A DNA stretch of 64,000 bases from the NCBI RefSeq assembly GCF_011927835.1, contig NZ_JAATJH010000011.1, positions 1 to 64,000 of the forward strand, in the 5' to 3' direction. This document shows, in pieces, positions 25,986 to 34,850 of this stretch; positions within the stretch are counted from its first letter, which is position 1, and the number at the start of each line of letters is the position of its first letter. The stretch is from Neolewinella antarctica. GTDB taxonomy: Bacteria; Bacteroidota; Bacteroidia; Chitinophagales; Saprospiraceae. Under the pieces are notes generated by a model, which saw only the letters and a program-made list of their open reading frames with translations, searched no databases and was not told the origin of the DNA. The position numbers and the translations under genes were made by a program.

Positions 25986-27560
25986 CTACTCCCCCGCCGC
26001 CAACAAAACCGCCATATCAACCTTAGGCCCAATAAACCCAACCAAATCCTCGATCCGCACCCGCGTCTGCGCCAGCGTATCCCGGTCCCGCACGGTGACG
26101 GTGCCCTTGTTCTCGCCTTCCTCGATCGTATCGAAATCAACGGTAACACAGAACGGCGTCCCCACCGCATCCTGCCGGCGGTAGAGCTTACCGATCGCGC
26201 CGGTGTCGTCGTACTGGCAGTCGAACTTGAAGCGTAGCTCGTCGAAGATACCCTTGGCGACCTCCACGATCTCAGGCTTATTCCGCTTCAGCGGCATGAT
26301 GGCAACTTTGATCGGCGCGATGGCCGGGTGCAGCTTCATCACGTCACGCACGTTATTCTCGTCGTCCTGTCCGGGCACCATTTCCGTACGCAGCGCGTGG
26401 CTCATCGTGGCAAGGAACAGCCGGTCGGCACCGATGGAGGTTTCCAGCACGTAGGGCACGTAGTTCTCTTTCGTTTCGGAGTCGAAGTACTGTAGCTTTT
26501 TACCGGATAGTTCCATATGGGCGGTAAGGTCAAAGTCCGTCCGGCTGTGGATGCCTTCGAGTTCCTTGAAGCCAAAGGGAAAGTCAAACTGAATATCAAC
26601 GGCCGCGTCGGCGTAGTGGGCCAAATTATCGTGGTCGTGGAAGCGCAGTTTTTCGGCGGGGTGGCCGAGCGCGCGGTGCCACTTCATCCGGGTCTCTTTC
26701 CACTTATTATACCATTCCATCTGCGTTCCGGGCTGGATGAAAAATTGCATCTCCATCTGCTCGAACTCCCGCATCCGGAAGATAAACTGGCGGGCGACGA
26801 TTTCGTTCCGGAAGGCTTTTCCGATCTGGGCGATGCCGAATGGAATCTTCTGGCGGGTAGATTTCTGGACGTTCAGGAAATTCACGAAGATGCCCTGGGC
26901 CGTTTCCGGGCGCAGGTACAACTTACCTTCCTCGCCGGCGATGTTACCGAGTTGGGTGGAAAACATGAGGTTGAATTGCCGCACGTCCGTCCAGTCCGCC
27001 TTACCGGATTCAGGGTCATTGATCTTGAGGTCCACCAGCATTTGACGGAGTTCCTCCATATTTTCGTCGGTCATCGCGGTGGCCAGGCGCTTAGCCACGT
27101 CGTCCATTTCGCCCTGGTAGCGTTTTACGTTACCATTTGTAGCGCGGTACTCCGTTTCGTCAAAAGCATCGCCAAAACGCTTTTTCGCCTTCGCAATTTC
27201 CTTATTCAATTTGCCCTCGACTTTGTCGATGTGGTCTTCAATCAGCACGTCGGCCCGGTAGCGCTTTTTGCTGATCTTGTTGTCGACGAGCGGATCGTTG
27301 AACGCATCCACGTGGCCGGAGGCTTTCCAGGTTTTCGGGTGCATAAAAATGCTCGCGTCCAGCCCGACGATGTTATCGTGGAGTTGCACCATCGAGCGCC
27401 ACCAGTATTCCTTCAGGTTGTTCTTCAGCAGTACGCCGAGGGGGCCGTAATCGTAGGCCGCGCTCAATCCGTCGTAGATTTCGGAGGATTGAAAGACGAA
27501 GCCGTTGTCTTTGGCGTGGGCGGTTAGTTTTTTGAAGTCGGCGAAGATGGGGGCTGGCAT
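25986..27560 (-). CDS. glyS: Glycine--tRNA ligase (single-chain, dimeric type)
   Basis: Charges tRNA-Gly. This is the class II, homodimeric enzyme (524 residues) used by Bacteroidota, archaea and eukaryotes rather than the alpha2-beta2 bacterial form. Visible motifs: GLSAAYDYGPLGVLLKNN near residue 30, motif 2 FRNEIVARQFIFRMREFEQ near 245-265, and motif 3 GADRLFLATMSHALR near 385. A C-terminal anticodon-binding domain (KVAIMPLKRN onward) ends at LLAAGE. A long internal insertion (about 85-150) with charged helices is family-typical. The 5' side carries a 7-bp tandem repeat directly upstream of the ATG. Confidence 0.96.
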   Translation of the reverse strand: MPAPIFADFKKLTAHAKDNGFVFQSSEIYDGLSAAYDYGPLGVLLKNNLKEYWWRSMVQLHDNIVGLDASIFMHPKTWKASGHVDAFNDPLVDNKISKKRYRADVLIEDHIDKVEGKLNKEIAKAKKRFGDAFDETEYRATNGNVKRYQGEMDDVAKRLATAMTDENMEELRQMLVDLKINDPESGKADWTDVRQFNLMFSTQLGNIAGEEGKLYLRPETAQGIFVNFLNVQKSTRQKIPFGIAQIGKAFRNEIVARQFIFRMREFEQMEMQFFIQPGTQMEWYNKWKETRMKWHRALGHPAEKLRFHDHDNLAHYADAAVDIQFDFPFGFKELEGIHSRTDFDLTAHMELSGKKLQYFDSETKENYVPYVLETSIGADRLFLATMSHALRTEMVPGQDDENNVRDVMKLHPAIAPIKVAIMPLKRNKPEIVEVAKGIFDELRFKFDCQYDDTGAIGKLYRRQDAVGTPFCVTVDFDTIEEGENKGTVTVRDRDTLAQTRVRIEDLVGFIGPKVDMAVLLAAGE

Positions 27561-27566
27561 TTTTTG

Positions 27567-27673
27567 GTCTTTGGTCTGGGGTCTTTAAAGTCTGTGGTCT
27601 GTGGTCTGTGGTCTGTGGTCTGTGGTCTGTGGTCTGTGGTCTTACCATAGACTACAGACTTTAGACCTTAGAC
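27567..27673. repeat. TCTGTGG tandem array with inverted arms (family 3)
   Basis: Seven perfect TCTGTGG units plus TCT (27591-27642), flanked by GGTCTTTGGTCT on the left and by AGACTACAGACTTTAGACC on the right, so the whole can fold back. Relatives are at 60829-60912, 61992-62042 and 63690-63744. Confidence 0.9.
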
Positions 27674-27713
27674 CATAATTCCGGCAAAGATAGCAGCTTG
27701 GAAGCAACATTCT

Positions 27714-27748
27714 AGGGCGCGGTCGCGGGTGCAGGGTTGATAAAAAAG
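27714..27748 (-). repeat. Composite repeat, GCGACCGCGC core
   Basis: AGGGCGCGGTCGCGGGTGCA followed by GGGTTGATAAAAAAG on the plus strand. Intergenic, at the border between GC-rich and AT-rich DNA. Confidence 0.85.
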
Positions 27749-28035
27749 CAAAATTAATTGAACCCCTCATAGTGCATAATCATTATTTTCGATCTTTCTG
27801 TGGGTCAATACAGCTATACATGACCGACATTTCCTGCTTTACAGAAAAATGAACTACTGAAGGTTCACAATTAGACGGCAAAGTGAACAATCCATTGTAC
27901 ACTTGTAATCATACTTTTGTATTATTGCCTTTCTAAAAGTACAGAAAACTATTTTTTCGAACTTTCTAAAGTGCGAATTTAGTATATTTACGGACGAATT
28001 TACCTCTGGCACATTTTTGCACTTATAATAGTACA

Positions 28036-29244
28036 ATGGACTTAACTCAATTTCAGAAGGAATCCAACATCGCGCTTGATCAGATAACGATGAAGCGGAT
28101 TCGGCCTTTGTACGAAAAGATTCACTGGCCGGATCGGTTGATCGGAATCAGGGGCGCCCGGGGCGTAGGCAAGTCTACGCTCCTTTTACAGTACGGCAAA
28201 AAAATGCGGGATGAGGAAGAGCGGAAAGTTCTTTACGTATCGTTGGATGAGATTTTCTTCAAAACGCATACGCTGGTGGATACTGGTCGTGCCTTTAAAG
28301 ATGCCGGAGGGGAAATCCTGATTTTGGACGAGGTACACCGTTACGGCCCTGACTGGTCAGTCGAGATCAAGCTTCTTTACGACAAGTTTCCTTCCCTAAA
28401 AATTCTCTTTACGAGCTCCTCCATCATGGAACTTTACCAAGCACGGGGAGACTTGAGTCGTAGATCTTCTATCTATGATATGTACGGATTATCTTACCGG
28501 GAATTCATCCACTGGAAGTACCAGCTTTACATCCGCCCAATTTCGCTCGATGACATAGTTAAGCACGGGAAAGAATTAGCGGAAGATTACATCGCGGAAA
28601 ATCATCAGCCATTGACCTTGCTTAAGGAGTACTGGAAGGTTGGCTATTACCCTTTTTACTTTGAAAATGAGGCGCAGTACTACCGCAGGTTAAGAGAAGT
28701 AATGTCACTCATCCTGGAGATCGACCTACCTAATTACTACAACCTTACACCATTAACGGGTAAAAAACTTGCTACCCTGTTATCAGTCATTACAGAAAGC
28801 GTCCCCTTCACACCCAACATCTCGAAGCTCGCGACATTTTTGGAAACCAACAGGGAGCACGTTCAAAATTATCTGTACTATCTGCACCAGGCGAAATTGA
28901 TTGGCTTACTCCCCCGACAAGTAAGGGGCATGATTCGCACCCAAAAGCCCGAAAAAATCTACCTGGACAACCCCAATTTAATGTACGCTCTACCCGGAGC
29001 CGACCCCAACCTCGGTACCATCAGGGAAACGTTCGTCTACAATGCGCTATCAACTGTTGATATCGACTTAGGCTATACCAAACAGGGTGATTTTCAAACG
29101 GATAACTACATTTTTGAAGTTGGTGGTCGGAACAAGACCAACAAACAGCTAGCTGGCCTACCCAATGCTTACCGAGTGGTGGATGATCTCGAAGTTGGGT
29201 TCGGAAACCGAATCCCCCTCTGGCTATTCGGTCTGCTGCGGTAG
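28036..29244 (+). CDS. AAA-family ATPase with DUF4143-type C-terminus
   Basis: Predicted P-loop ATPase of the AAA_14/DUF4143 group (402 residues). The Walker A is GARGVGKST (residues 40-48). The Walker B is ILILDEVHRY (about 94-103), followed by a sensor strand LFTSSSIMEL. A winged-helix segment lies near 255-300. The C-terminal segment DNYIFEVGGRNKT (about 353-365) looks like the degraded PD-(D/E)xK-like core common in this family. Such proteins are widespread, highly mobile and of unclear function; some are proposed toxin-antitoxin or defence components. It stands alone in an AT-rich block that lacks the interspersed repeat, consistent with horizontal arrival. Confidence 0.88.
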   Translation: MDLTQFQKESNIALDQITMKRIRPLYEKIHWPDRLIGIRGARGVGKSTLLLQYGKKMRDEEERKVLYVSLDEIFFKTHTLVDTGRAFKDAGGEILILDEVHRYGPDWSVEIKLLYDKFPSLKILFTSSSIMELYQARGDLSRRSSIYDMYGLSYREFIHWKYQLYIRPISLDDIVKHGKELAEDYIAENHQPLTLLKEYWKVGYYPFYFENEAQYYRRLREVMSLILEIDLPNYYNLTPLTGKKLATLLSVITESVPFTPNISKLATFLETNREHVQNYLYYLHQAKLIGLLPRQVRGMIRTQKPEKIYLDNPNLMYALPGADPNLGTIRETFVYNALSTVDIDLGYTKQGDFQTDNYIFEVGGRNKTNKQLAGLPNAYRVVDDLEVGFGNRIPLWLFGLLR

Positions 29245-29308
29245 GACAATAACACAAGCAACCGCGCGACTTCTTGGGGATTCAAAAACCCTGCCTTCCC
29301 CATTCCAT

Positions 29309-29338
29309 TGCACCCGCGTCCGCGCCCTAGTTTAAAAA
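29309..29338 (+). repeat. Composite repeat, GCGTCCGCGC core
   Basis: TTGCACCCGCGTCCGCGCCC followed by an AT-rich tail, between the convergent ATPase and molybdenum-hydroxylase genes. Confidence 0.85.
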
Positions 29339-29341
29339 AAG

Positions 29342-31579
29342 CTAGAGCAAATCCCCCACCTTCAACGGAAGCGCCGTGACCAATTTCCCGGTGGCGTTGT
29401 AGACTGCATTAATGATCGCCGGAGCCATCGAGATCATCCCGATCTCCCCGATTCCCTTCGCGCCAAGAGCGTTGATGATTTCATCGTGCTCTTCCACAAA
29501 AATCACCTCCAGGTCATGAATGTCAGCGTGGACGGGCAGGTGGTACTCGCCCAGGTCATCATTGACGTATTTGCCCATCTTTTTATCGAGCAAACTCTCC
29601 TCGCGCGTAGCCAGGCTGATGCCCCAGACCATGCCGCCCAGAATCTGGCTACGGGCCGTTTTGGGGTTCATGATCGCTCCGGCCGCCACCGCCGTGACCG
29701 CGCGGGTCACGTTAACGATGCCCAACTGCTCGTCTATTTCGACTTCCACAAATGAAGCTGCGTGCGCCGCCCGGGTGTACTGCTTGAGTTTGAATACGTT
29801 GGGGATGTTGGACTTGGAAGCCTTTACCGGCTTGCCCTGGTTAAAGGCAACCACGTCCGTCAACTTCACCCGAATCGTGGGGTCTTTTTTTACGATGATT
29901 TCCCCATCCATGAAGTCGACATCCTGGGGTAATGCGTCACCGAGCGGGAAACCGTCCAGGATCTGCGCGAGCTTGAAAAGCTTATTTCGCAGCGCCAGAC
30001 AGGCTAACTTAACCGCCGAGCCAACCACACCCGTGGTGTAGGAACCGCCCTGAATCGGGGACAGCGGAAGCTCACTATCACCGTACACAAATTTGACCGA
30101 TTCTAAAGGCAACCCGAGTTGGTCCGCCGCAATCTGACTGAACACCGTGTAGGCTCCCTGGCCGCAATCGTTCACCGCGCTACTGACGACCAATTTCCCC
30201 TCTGCATTAAACTCCGCGGTGGCCTTACCCGGCAGGGCAATGACGTCCCACAATCCGGAACTCATACCGCGACCCACGATTCGGTTCCCCCGTTTTTCGG
30301 GTTGCCCCGTCGGCCGGCGATCTTTCCAGCCGAAGCTTTCCGCGCCCTGGCGGTAACACTCCCGAAGTTCCTTACTGGAAAAGGGTTTGTCGGAACTGTG
30401 GTCCCGCTCGGCGTAATTTTTCAACCGAAACTCCAGCGGATCCATACCCAGCCGGTCGGCGACCTGGTCCATCGTGTTTTCCACCGCGACCATTCCCGTG
30501 ACGCCACCGGGCGCGCGCATGTCCATCGGCGTAGAAACGTCCAGTGGGACGAGCTTGTAATCGAGCGTAACGTTCTGGGCGGGGTAAAGCATGCCGGCGT
30601 GGTTGACGACCACCTCATTGTAATCCTCGTAGCGCGACGTTTCCGAATGCGCCACGTGGTTAACCGCCGTTAGTTCTCCATCCGCCGTAGCACCGAAGCG
30701 AGTGTGCTGAATGGTTTCCGGCCGGTGGCCGTAGGTGAACATCTGGGAACGGTCCATCGACACGCGCACGTTGCGCTTTAGGCAGAGCGCGGCCAGCACG
30801 GAGAGCACTAGCTGGTGCTGAGGCCGGAGGCCGGAACCGAATCCACCACCTACGTAGGGCGCGATTACCCGGACGTTACCCATCTTCAGTCCGAAGATAT
30901 TACCGATGAACAGCTGGGAGTTATTCGTGCCCTGGGTTTTGTCGTAGATCGTGAGTTTGCCTTCGCCTTCGTAGACGGTCGTGCTGGCGAACATCTCCAT
31001 TGGGTTGTGGTGCTGGGCACCGTGGTGGAATTCACCCTCGAACTTAGCGGTGGCAGTGGCGTAGGCAGCGTCAAAATCTCCGCGCGGGCCGGGTGGCAGG
31101 GGCTTAATTAATGTAGCCAGACCCATGGACGGCTTCTTGGCGCGGTCCAGATTGGTCTTGAGGTTGACGTCAAATTCCTCTTCCGTATAAGTTATTTTCA
31201 ACAGGGAGGCGGCGTAACGTGCGGCCTCAAAAGTTTTCGCCACGACGAGCGCGATGGGCTGGCCGTGAAACTTTATTTCAGCGTCGTAAAGCGGGCGGAA
31301 AGGGGAGCCGGGAGGGGCGTCCATATCCGAATACTGCATATCGAAGTAGGCCATCTTCGGCCGATTCTCATGGTGGATTATGTCAACGACACCGGGGACG
31401 GCGCGGGTGGCCGCCTCGTCGATGCTTTCGATCTTACCCTTTACGATGGTGGCGTTTACGATGTAACCGTGCAGCAGGTCCGGCACGTTATATTCGGCGG
31501 CGTACTTCGCTTGTCCGGTGACTTTCAGTTCCCCTTCGATGCGGCGGCGGGCGCGGCCTATTTCTTTATTCTTGGTCAT
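29342..31579 (-). CDS. Molybdopterin-binding large subunit of a xanthine dehydrogenase-family enzyme (PaoC/YagR-like)
   Basis: Catalytic subunit carrying the molybdenum cofactor of a three-subunit hydroxylase; the closest well-known relative is the PaoABC aldehyde oxidoreductase. 745 residues. Motifs: YAAEYNVPDLLHGYIV at the N-terminus, APYVGGGFGSGL (MoCo contact, about 240-251), DMRAPGGVTGM, and the catalytic glutamate in GAKGIGEIGM near residue 710. No twin-arginine signal is visible on any of the three subunits, so the enzyme is probably cytoplasmic, unlike E. coli PaoABC. Last gene of the operon, 20 nt after the FAD subunit. Substrate not deducible. No MoCo chaperone gene (PaoD/XdhC) is adjacent. 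Confidence 0.9.
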   Translation of the reverse strand: MTKNKEIGRARRRIEGELKVTGQAKYAAEYNVPDLLHGYIVNATIVKGKIESIDEAATRAVPGVVDIIHHENRPKMAYFDMQYSDMDAPPGSPFRPLYDAEIKFHGQPIALVVAKTFEAARYAASLLKITYTEEEFDVNLKTNLDRAKKPSMGLATLIKPLPPGPRGDFDAAYATATAKFEGEFHHGAQHHNPMEMFASTTVYEGEGKLTIYDKTQGTNNSQLFIGNIFGLKMGNVRVIAPYVGGGFGSGLRPQHQLVLSVLAALCLKRNVRVSMDRSQMFTYGHRPETIQHTRFGATADGELTAVNHVAHSETSRYEDYNEVVVNHAGMLYPAQNVTLDYKLVPLDVSTPMDMRAPGGVTGMVAVENTMDQVADRLGMDPLEFRLKNYAERDHSSDKPFSSKELRECYRQGAESFGWKDRRPTGQPEKRGNRIVGRGMSSGLWDVIALPGKATAEFNAEGKLVVSSAVNDCGQGAYTVFSQIAADQLGLPLESVKFVYGDSELPLSPIQGGSYTTGVVGSAVKLACLALRNKLFKLAQILDGFPLGDALPQDVDFMDGEIIVKKDPTIRVKLTDVVAFNQGKPVKASKSNIPNVFKLKQYTRAAHAASFVEVEIDEQLGIVNVTRAVTAVAAGAIMNPKTARSQILGGMVWGISLATREESLLDKKMGKYVNDDLGEYHLPVHADIHDLEVIFVEEHDEIINALGAKGIGEIGMISMAPAIINAVYNATGKLVTALPLKVGDLL

Positions 31580-31599
31580 TATTTATCTGGGTAGAAGGA

Positions 31600-32616
31600 T
31601 TAAAGGGAAGGTGGGGCGCCGGGGCGTTGGCAAGAAGGGTCGAGGGCCATCATGCCACTGCGGACGATGGTGCGGCGGGCGAGTTCGATCTTGAAGGCGT
31701 TGTGCTCGAAGCCCTGTGCGCCGGCGAGAATCAGATCGGCGGCACCGGCAAAGGATGCTTCGGTGGGTGCTTTCCCTTCCAGGTAGGTTTCGGCGGCTTC
31801 GACGCGCCAGGGAATATGGGCGACGCCACCCAGTGCGATTCTGGCGTTGGCGATCATGCCCGCTTCGAGTTCGTAGCCCGTCGCGACACTCACCAACGCG
31901 AAGGCATAAGAATTTCGGTCGCGCAGTTTCAGGTAGTTGTGGTGCTCGGCGTAGCCGCGCGGTGGCAGGTCGATGGCGGTGATCAGTTCATCCTGGCCGA
32001 GGGTGTTGTCCAGTTCCGGCCGGTCACCGGGGAGGCGGTGGAAGTCGGCGAAAGCGATTTCCCGGGAGCCGTTCGGTCCGGTGACGCGCACGACGGCTTC
32101 GAGCGCGGCGAGCGCTACGCACATATCGGAGGGGAAGGTGGCAATGCACTTGTCACTAAAACCTAGAATGGCGTGGAGTCGGTTCTGCCCCTCGACGGCC
32201 GGGCAGCCGGAGCCAGGGTTCCGCTTATTACAGGGGGAAGCCGGATCGTAGAAGTAGTAGCAACGGGTGCGTTGCAGTAGATTACCACCGTTCGTTGCGC
32301 TGTTGCGAATTTGGGCGGTGGCTCCGGCGAGAATAGTCCGGGACAGCAACGGGTAACGCGCTTCGACGAGCGGGTGATAGGCGGTGGTGTTATTAGTTAC
32401 CAGCGCACCTAACCGCAGACCGCCGTTCGGCAATTCCGTAATGGTTTTTAACTCCTCGATGCCGTTGACGTCCACCATCTTTTGCGGGTGGGTCAGGTCG
32501 TACTTCCAGAGGTCGAGAAGGTTAGTTCCCCCAGCAATAAAGTAATTCTCTGCGCCCTTACCGGCCAGCACCGCTTCGTCGACGGAACTCGCTTTCGTAT
32601 AATGAAAATTATTCAT
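31600..32616 (-). CDS. FAD-binding medium subunit with extra Fe-S motif (PaoB/YagS-like)
   Basis: Passes electrons between the molybdenum subunit and the acceptor through FAD. 338 residues with the FAD-binding AGGTNLLDLWK near residue 28 and ATAQIRNSATNGGNLLQRTR near 104-123. A cysteine-rich insertion CYYFYDPASPC...GSGC (about 124-146) corresponds to the additional [4Fe-4S] site described for PaoB, which supports the PaoABC-type assignment over simple xanthine dehydrogenase. The start overlaps the small-subunit gene by 8 nt. Confidence 0.9.
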   Translation of the reverse strand: MNNFHYTKASSVDEAVLAGKGAENYFIAGGTNLLDLWKYDLTHPQKMVDVNGIEELKTITELPNGGLRLGALVTNNTTAYHPLVEARYPLLSRTILAGATAQIRNSATNGGNLLQRTRCYYFYDPASPCNKRNPGSGCPAVEGQNRLHAILGFSDKCIATFPSDMCVALAALEAVVRVTGPNGSREIAFADFHRLPGDRPELDNTLGQDELITAIDLPPRGYAEHHNYLKLRDRNSYAFALVSVATGYELEAGMIANARIALGGVAHIPWRVEAAETYLEGKAPTEASFAGAADLILAGAQGFEHNAFKIELARRTIVRSGMMALDPSCQRPGAPPSL

Positions 32617-33100
32617 GGTTGCCGTCCTTTACCGCCATGATGGCGTCGATGATGTTAGTGTTTGCTCCGCAGCGGCAGAGGTTGCCGCTCATGAGGTCTT
32701 TGACTTCTTCGCGCGTCTTGCCGTGGCCGGCTTCGATCATGGCCACGCCGCTACAGATTTGCCCCGACGTGCAGTAGCCGCACTGGTAGGCATCGTGCTC
32801 GAGAAAGGCTTCCTGGAGCGGGTGCAGATTACCCGGTTGGCCGAGGCCTTCGATGGTTGTGATTTCGCTACCGTCCTTCATCACCGCCAGGGTCAGGCAA
32901 CTGAGGATGCGTTCGCCGTCGCAGATAACCGTGCAGGCGCCACACTGACCGTGGTCACAGCCTTTTTTGGTGCCGGTCAGGTCGAGGTCGTGGCGGAGGG
33001 CGTCGAGTAGCGAAACCCAGGGCGCTACTTCTAGCTGGGCGGGTTTTCCGTTGACGCGCAGGCTGACGCTGCGGGTGGCGGGGGGTGGGATGTTTTGCAT
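32609..33100 (-). CDS. 2Fe-2S small subunit of the xanthine dehydrogenase-family enzyme (PaoA/YagT-like)
   Basis: Electron-transfer subunit with two [2Fe-2S] clusters. 163 residues: the plant-type cluster ligands lie in GCDHGQCGACTVICDG (about 47-62) with a further Cys at SCLTL, and the second cluster in QCGYCTSGQ and GNLCRCG (about 105-146). The N-terminus is short and lacks the Tat signal of E. coli PaoA. First gene of the operon. Confidence 0.93.
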   Translation of the reverse strand: MQNIPPPATRSVSLRVNGKPAQLEVAPWVSLLDALRHDLDLTGTKKGCDHGQCGACTVICDGERILSCLTLAVMKDGSEITTIEGLGQPGNLHPLQEAFLEHDAYQCGYCTSGQICSGVAMIEAGHGKTREEVKDLMSGNLCRCGANTNIIDAIMAVKDGNHE

Positions 33101-33259
33101 GATTGAGCGGGGTAGCCCGGCGCGGTGGTGCGGCCGGATTATACATCACTGCAAACCCAACCATCGCGCCCAAGTTCCCGCAATAACCTTGTTATCGGAG
33201 GAAAAGGAGATGTTAGCCAAATAAAAGTTTACACGGCAAACGCTACGCATACTACTTGA

Positions 33260-33321
33260 CCACACAGAACACAAAGGCCACAAAGTGTTGCTCTTCTCTG
33301 TGGCCTTTGTGTTCTGTGTGG
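33260..33321. terminator. Perfect 23-bp-arm inverted repeat
   Basis: CCACACAGAACACAAAGGCC... (33260-33282) is exactly complementary to 33299-33321, with a 16-nt loop. It lies between two minus-strand units, after the amidohydrolase upstream. This motif type (ACAGAACACAAAGGCCAC) is a common bacterial intergenic repeat. It may terminate transcription, although no U-tract is obvious. Confidence 0.7.
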
Positions 33322-33353
33322 TTAAGAAACATCATGCCAGGTCGTACCCGCAA

Positions 33354-34640
33354 CTACCGCCCCCGACTAAACTTCTCCCGAAACTTCTCCGCCAACTCAC
33401 TCTGCTTATTAGAAAGATCGACCATCCGCCCGTCGATGAAGGCCATTTCAACCTCACTCGTCCGCATATCCAGCACGTCGCCGGAAACGACGATGAGCGT
33501 GGCGGATTTGCCGTTTTCGAGGCTACCGTAGCGATCGGCGACGCCGGTGATTTGCGCCGGGGTCAAAGTCAGGGCCGTGATGGCGGCTTCATAGTCGAGC
33601 CCGAAAGCAACCGCCTGGCCGGCGATGAAGGGGATATTCCGCTGCTGCCAAGTGCCTTCGTGGGAAAGGGCGAACGTCACGCCCGCCGCAGCCAGCAAGG
33701 CCGGGTTGCGGAAGGGCTGATCAATCGCGTCGTCCTGATTATTGGGTAGCGCCTGGGTGCTGCTGAGAATGACGGCGACGTCCTCTTTCTTAAGAAAATC
33801 CGCCACTCGGTACGCTTGGTAACCACCAACGATAACGGGTTTCGCGCCCATCTTTTTCAGCAGCGTCACGCCCTCCTGGATGTCCCGCGCCTCGTCGGCG
33901 TGGAGGTAAACGTTCTTCGTTTGGCTCATCGCATCACACATGGCTTCAAGTTTGGTGAGCCGGTCGCCCTGGCGGTCGGCACCGCAGTAGGCGGCGGCTT
34001 CCAGAAGAAAGCTTTTGAGGGCGGTGACGAGTTCTTCGTACTTCTTGTTCTCGATCAGCCGGCCCGTCTGCCAGTCGTAGCTGTTACGGCGAGGCCAGTT
34101 GACGTGGACGCCGTCGTCGATACCGACGCCAGCATCTTCGAAGTTCCAGCCATCGAGTTGCATCACGCTGCTCCGGCCGCTGACGAGGCCACCTTCGGGT
34201 GTCGCCTGGGCGAGCAAAACACCGCGGCTGCGGACGGTCGGGATGACCTGGCTATCGGTGTTGAAAGCAATCAGTGCCCGGGCGTTGGGGTTCACGACGC
34301 CGACCTCCCGTTGGTCGTTTGTGGCGCGTACGGCGTCGATCTCGACTAATCCGAGTTGGCTGTTCAGCGCGAAAAGTCCCGGGTAGACGTGTTTCCCTGC
34401 TCCATCCACTTGCTTGGCATCCGTCCCGACTAAGTCGGGACCCACGTTTTGACCTACTTGCGTAATCCTGCCATCTTCAAAAAGTATGCTTCCATTTTCG
34501 ATCACCGTGCCGTTACCAACGTGGATGGTGGCGTTGGTGATTAGGATGGGTTGTGATTGCTCTGGGGCCGGCGTGGGGTTTTGGGCGTGGGCGCTGGTGC
34601 AGAGTAGGAGGGTTAGGAGCGATGTATATAAGTAGTGCAT
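33354..34640 (-). CDS. Secreted amidohydrolase-family protein
   Basis: Exported metal-dependent hydrolase-fold protein (imidazolonepropionase-like amidohydrolase family). I use the ATG at 34640, which gives the signal peptide HYLYTSLLTLLLCTSAHAQ; the frame extends to 34787 but through a family 2 repeat. ILITNATIHVGNGTVIENGSI is the N-terminal beta-sandwich strand set, and HVYPGLF precedes the barrel. The usual HxH metal motif after it is replaced by ALNSQLG, so activity may be lost or altered. The C-terminal SLENGKSATLIVVSGDVL is family-typical. An in-frame composite repeat codes for NVGPDLVGTDAK in the loop before the barrel. Downstream gene of a pair with the larger amidohydrolase at 34851. 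Confidence 0.82.
   Translation of the reverse strand: MHYLYTSLLTLLLCTSAHAQNPTPAPEQSQPILITNATIHVGNGTVIENGSILFEDGRITQVGQNVGPDLVGTDAKQVDGAGKHVYPGLFALNSQLGLVEIDAVRATNDQREVGVVNPNARALIAFNTDSQVIPTVRSRGVLLAQATPEGGLVSGRSSVMQLDGWNFEDAGVGIDDGVHVNWPRRNSYDWQTGRLIENKKYEELVTALKSFLLEAAAYCGADRQGDRLTKLEAMCDAMSQTKNVYLHADEARDIQEGVTLLKKMGAKPVIVGGYQAYRVADFLKKEDVAVILSSTQALPNNQDDAIDQPFRNPALLAAAGVTFALSHEGTWQQRNIPFIAGQAVAFGLDYEAAITALTLTPAQITGVADRYGSLENGKSATLIVVSGDVLDMRTSEVEMAFIDGRMVDLSNKQSELAEKFREKFSRGR
34421..34450 (-). repeat. Composite repeat, TCCCGACTTAGTCGGGA core, inside an amidohydrolase
   Basis: GTCCCGACTAAGTCGGGAC preceded by the shoulder GGCATCC on the plus strand. In frame, encoding GPDLVGTD in the loop between the N-terminal strands and the catalytic barrel. 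Confidence 0.75.
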
Positions 34641-34664
34641 GTTAGTTTTTGTGTAGCTTAAAAA

Positions 34665-34701
34665 TCCTCTCCCCCGGCCCCTCTCCGAAGGCAGAGGGGT
34701 G
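34665..34701. repeat. GC-rich CCTCTCCCC hairpin repeat (family 2)
   Basis: TCCTCTCCCCCGGCCCCTCT then CCGAAGGCAGAGGGG. It forms an inverted pair with the copy at 34808-34847 around 106 nt of AT-rich DNA, between the two amidohydrolase genes. Confidence 0.85.
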
Positions 34702-34807
34702 AAGCTTTTGTGGAGAGGAAATGCTATATTATTAGGTAGGGATGTATTGACGGACCGCCGATAATCATAGATGCCAAAGGCAATCATCTGACCACGTCAA
34801 ATCAATC

Positions 34808-34847
34808 ACCCCTCTCCTCTTCCGGAGAGGGGCAAGGGGGAGAGGGC
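34808..34847. repeat. GC-rich CCTCTCCCC hairpin repeat (family 2), inverted copy
   Basis: CACCCCTCTCCTCTTCCGGA then GAGGGGCAAGGGGGAGAGGG, opposite orientation to the copy at 34665. It lies immediately downstream of the stop of the 1009-residue amidohydrolase gene (34851). Confidence 0.85.
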
Positions 34848-34850
34848 TAC

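Larger units (their letters stand above)
27561..28035. other. Divergent intergenic region glyS / AAA ATPase
   Basis: 475 nt without a gene. From left to right: a TCTGTGG tandem array with inverted arms (27567-27673), a composite repeat (27714-27748), then an AT-rich 280-nt segment that begins the AT-rich block with the ATPase gene. TACTTTTG at 27912-27919 fits the Bacteroidota -7 box, but no TTG lies at the right distance, so it is only a candidate promoter. TCCATTGTAC near 27891 recurs inverted (GTACAATGGA) over the ATPase start codon. Confidence 0.45.

Noticed and set aside
26517-27527. 336-codon open frame on the plus strand
   Set aside because: Fully antisense to glyS, which has all synthetase motifs.
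27591-27642. Possible CRISPR array
   Set aside because: Units are 7 bp without spacers; simple tandem repeat.
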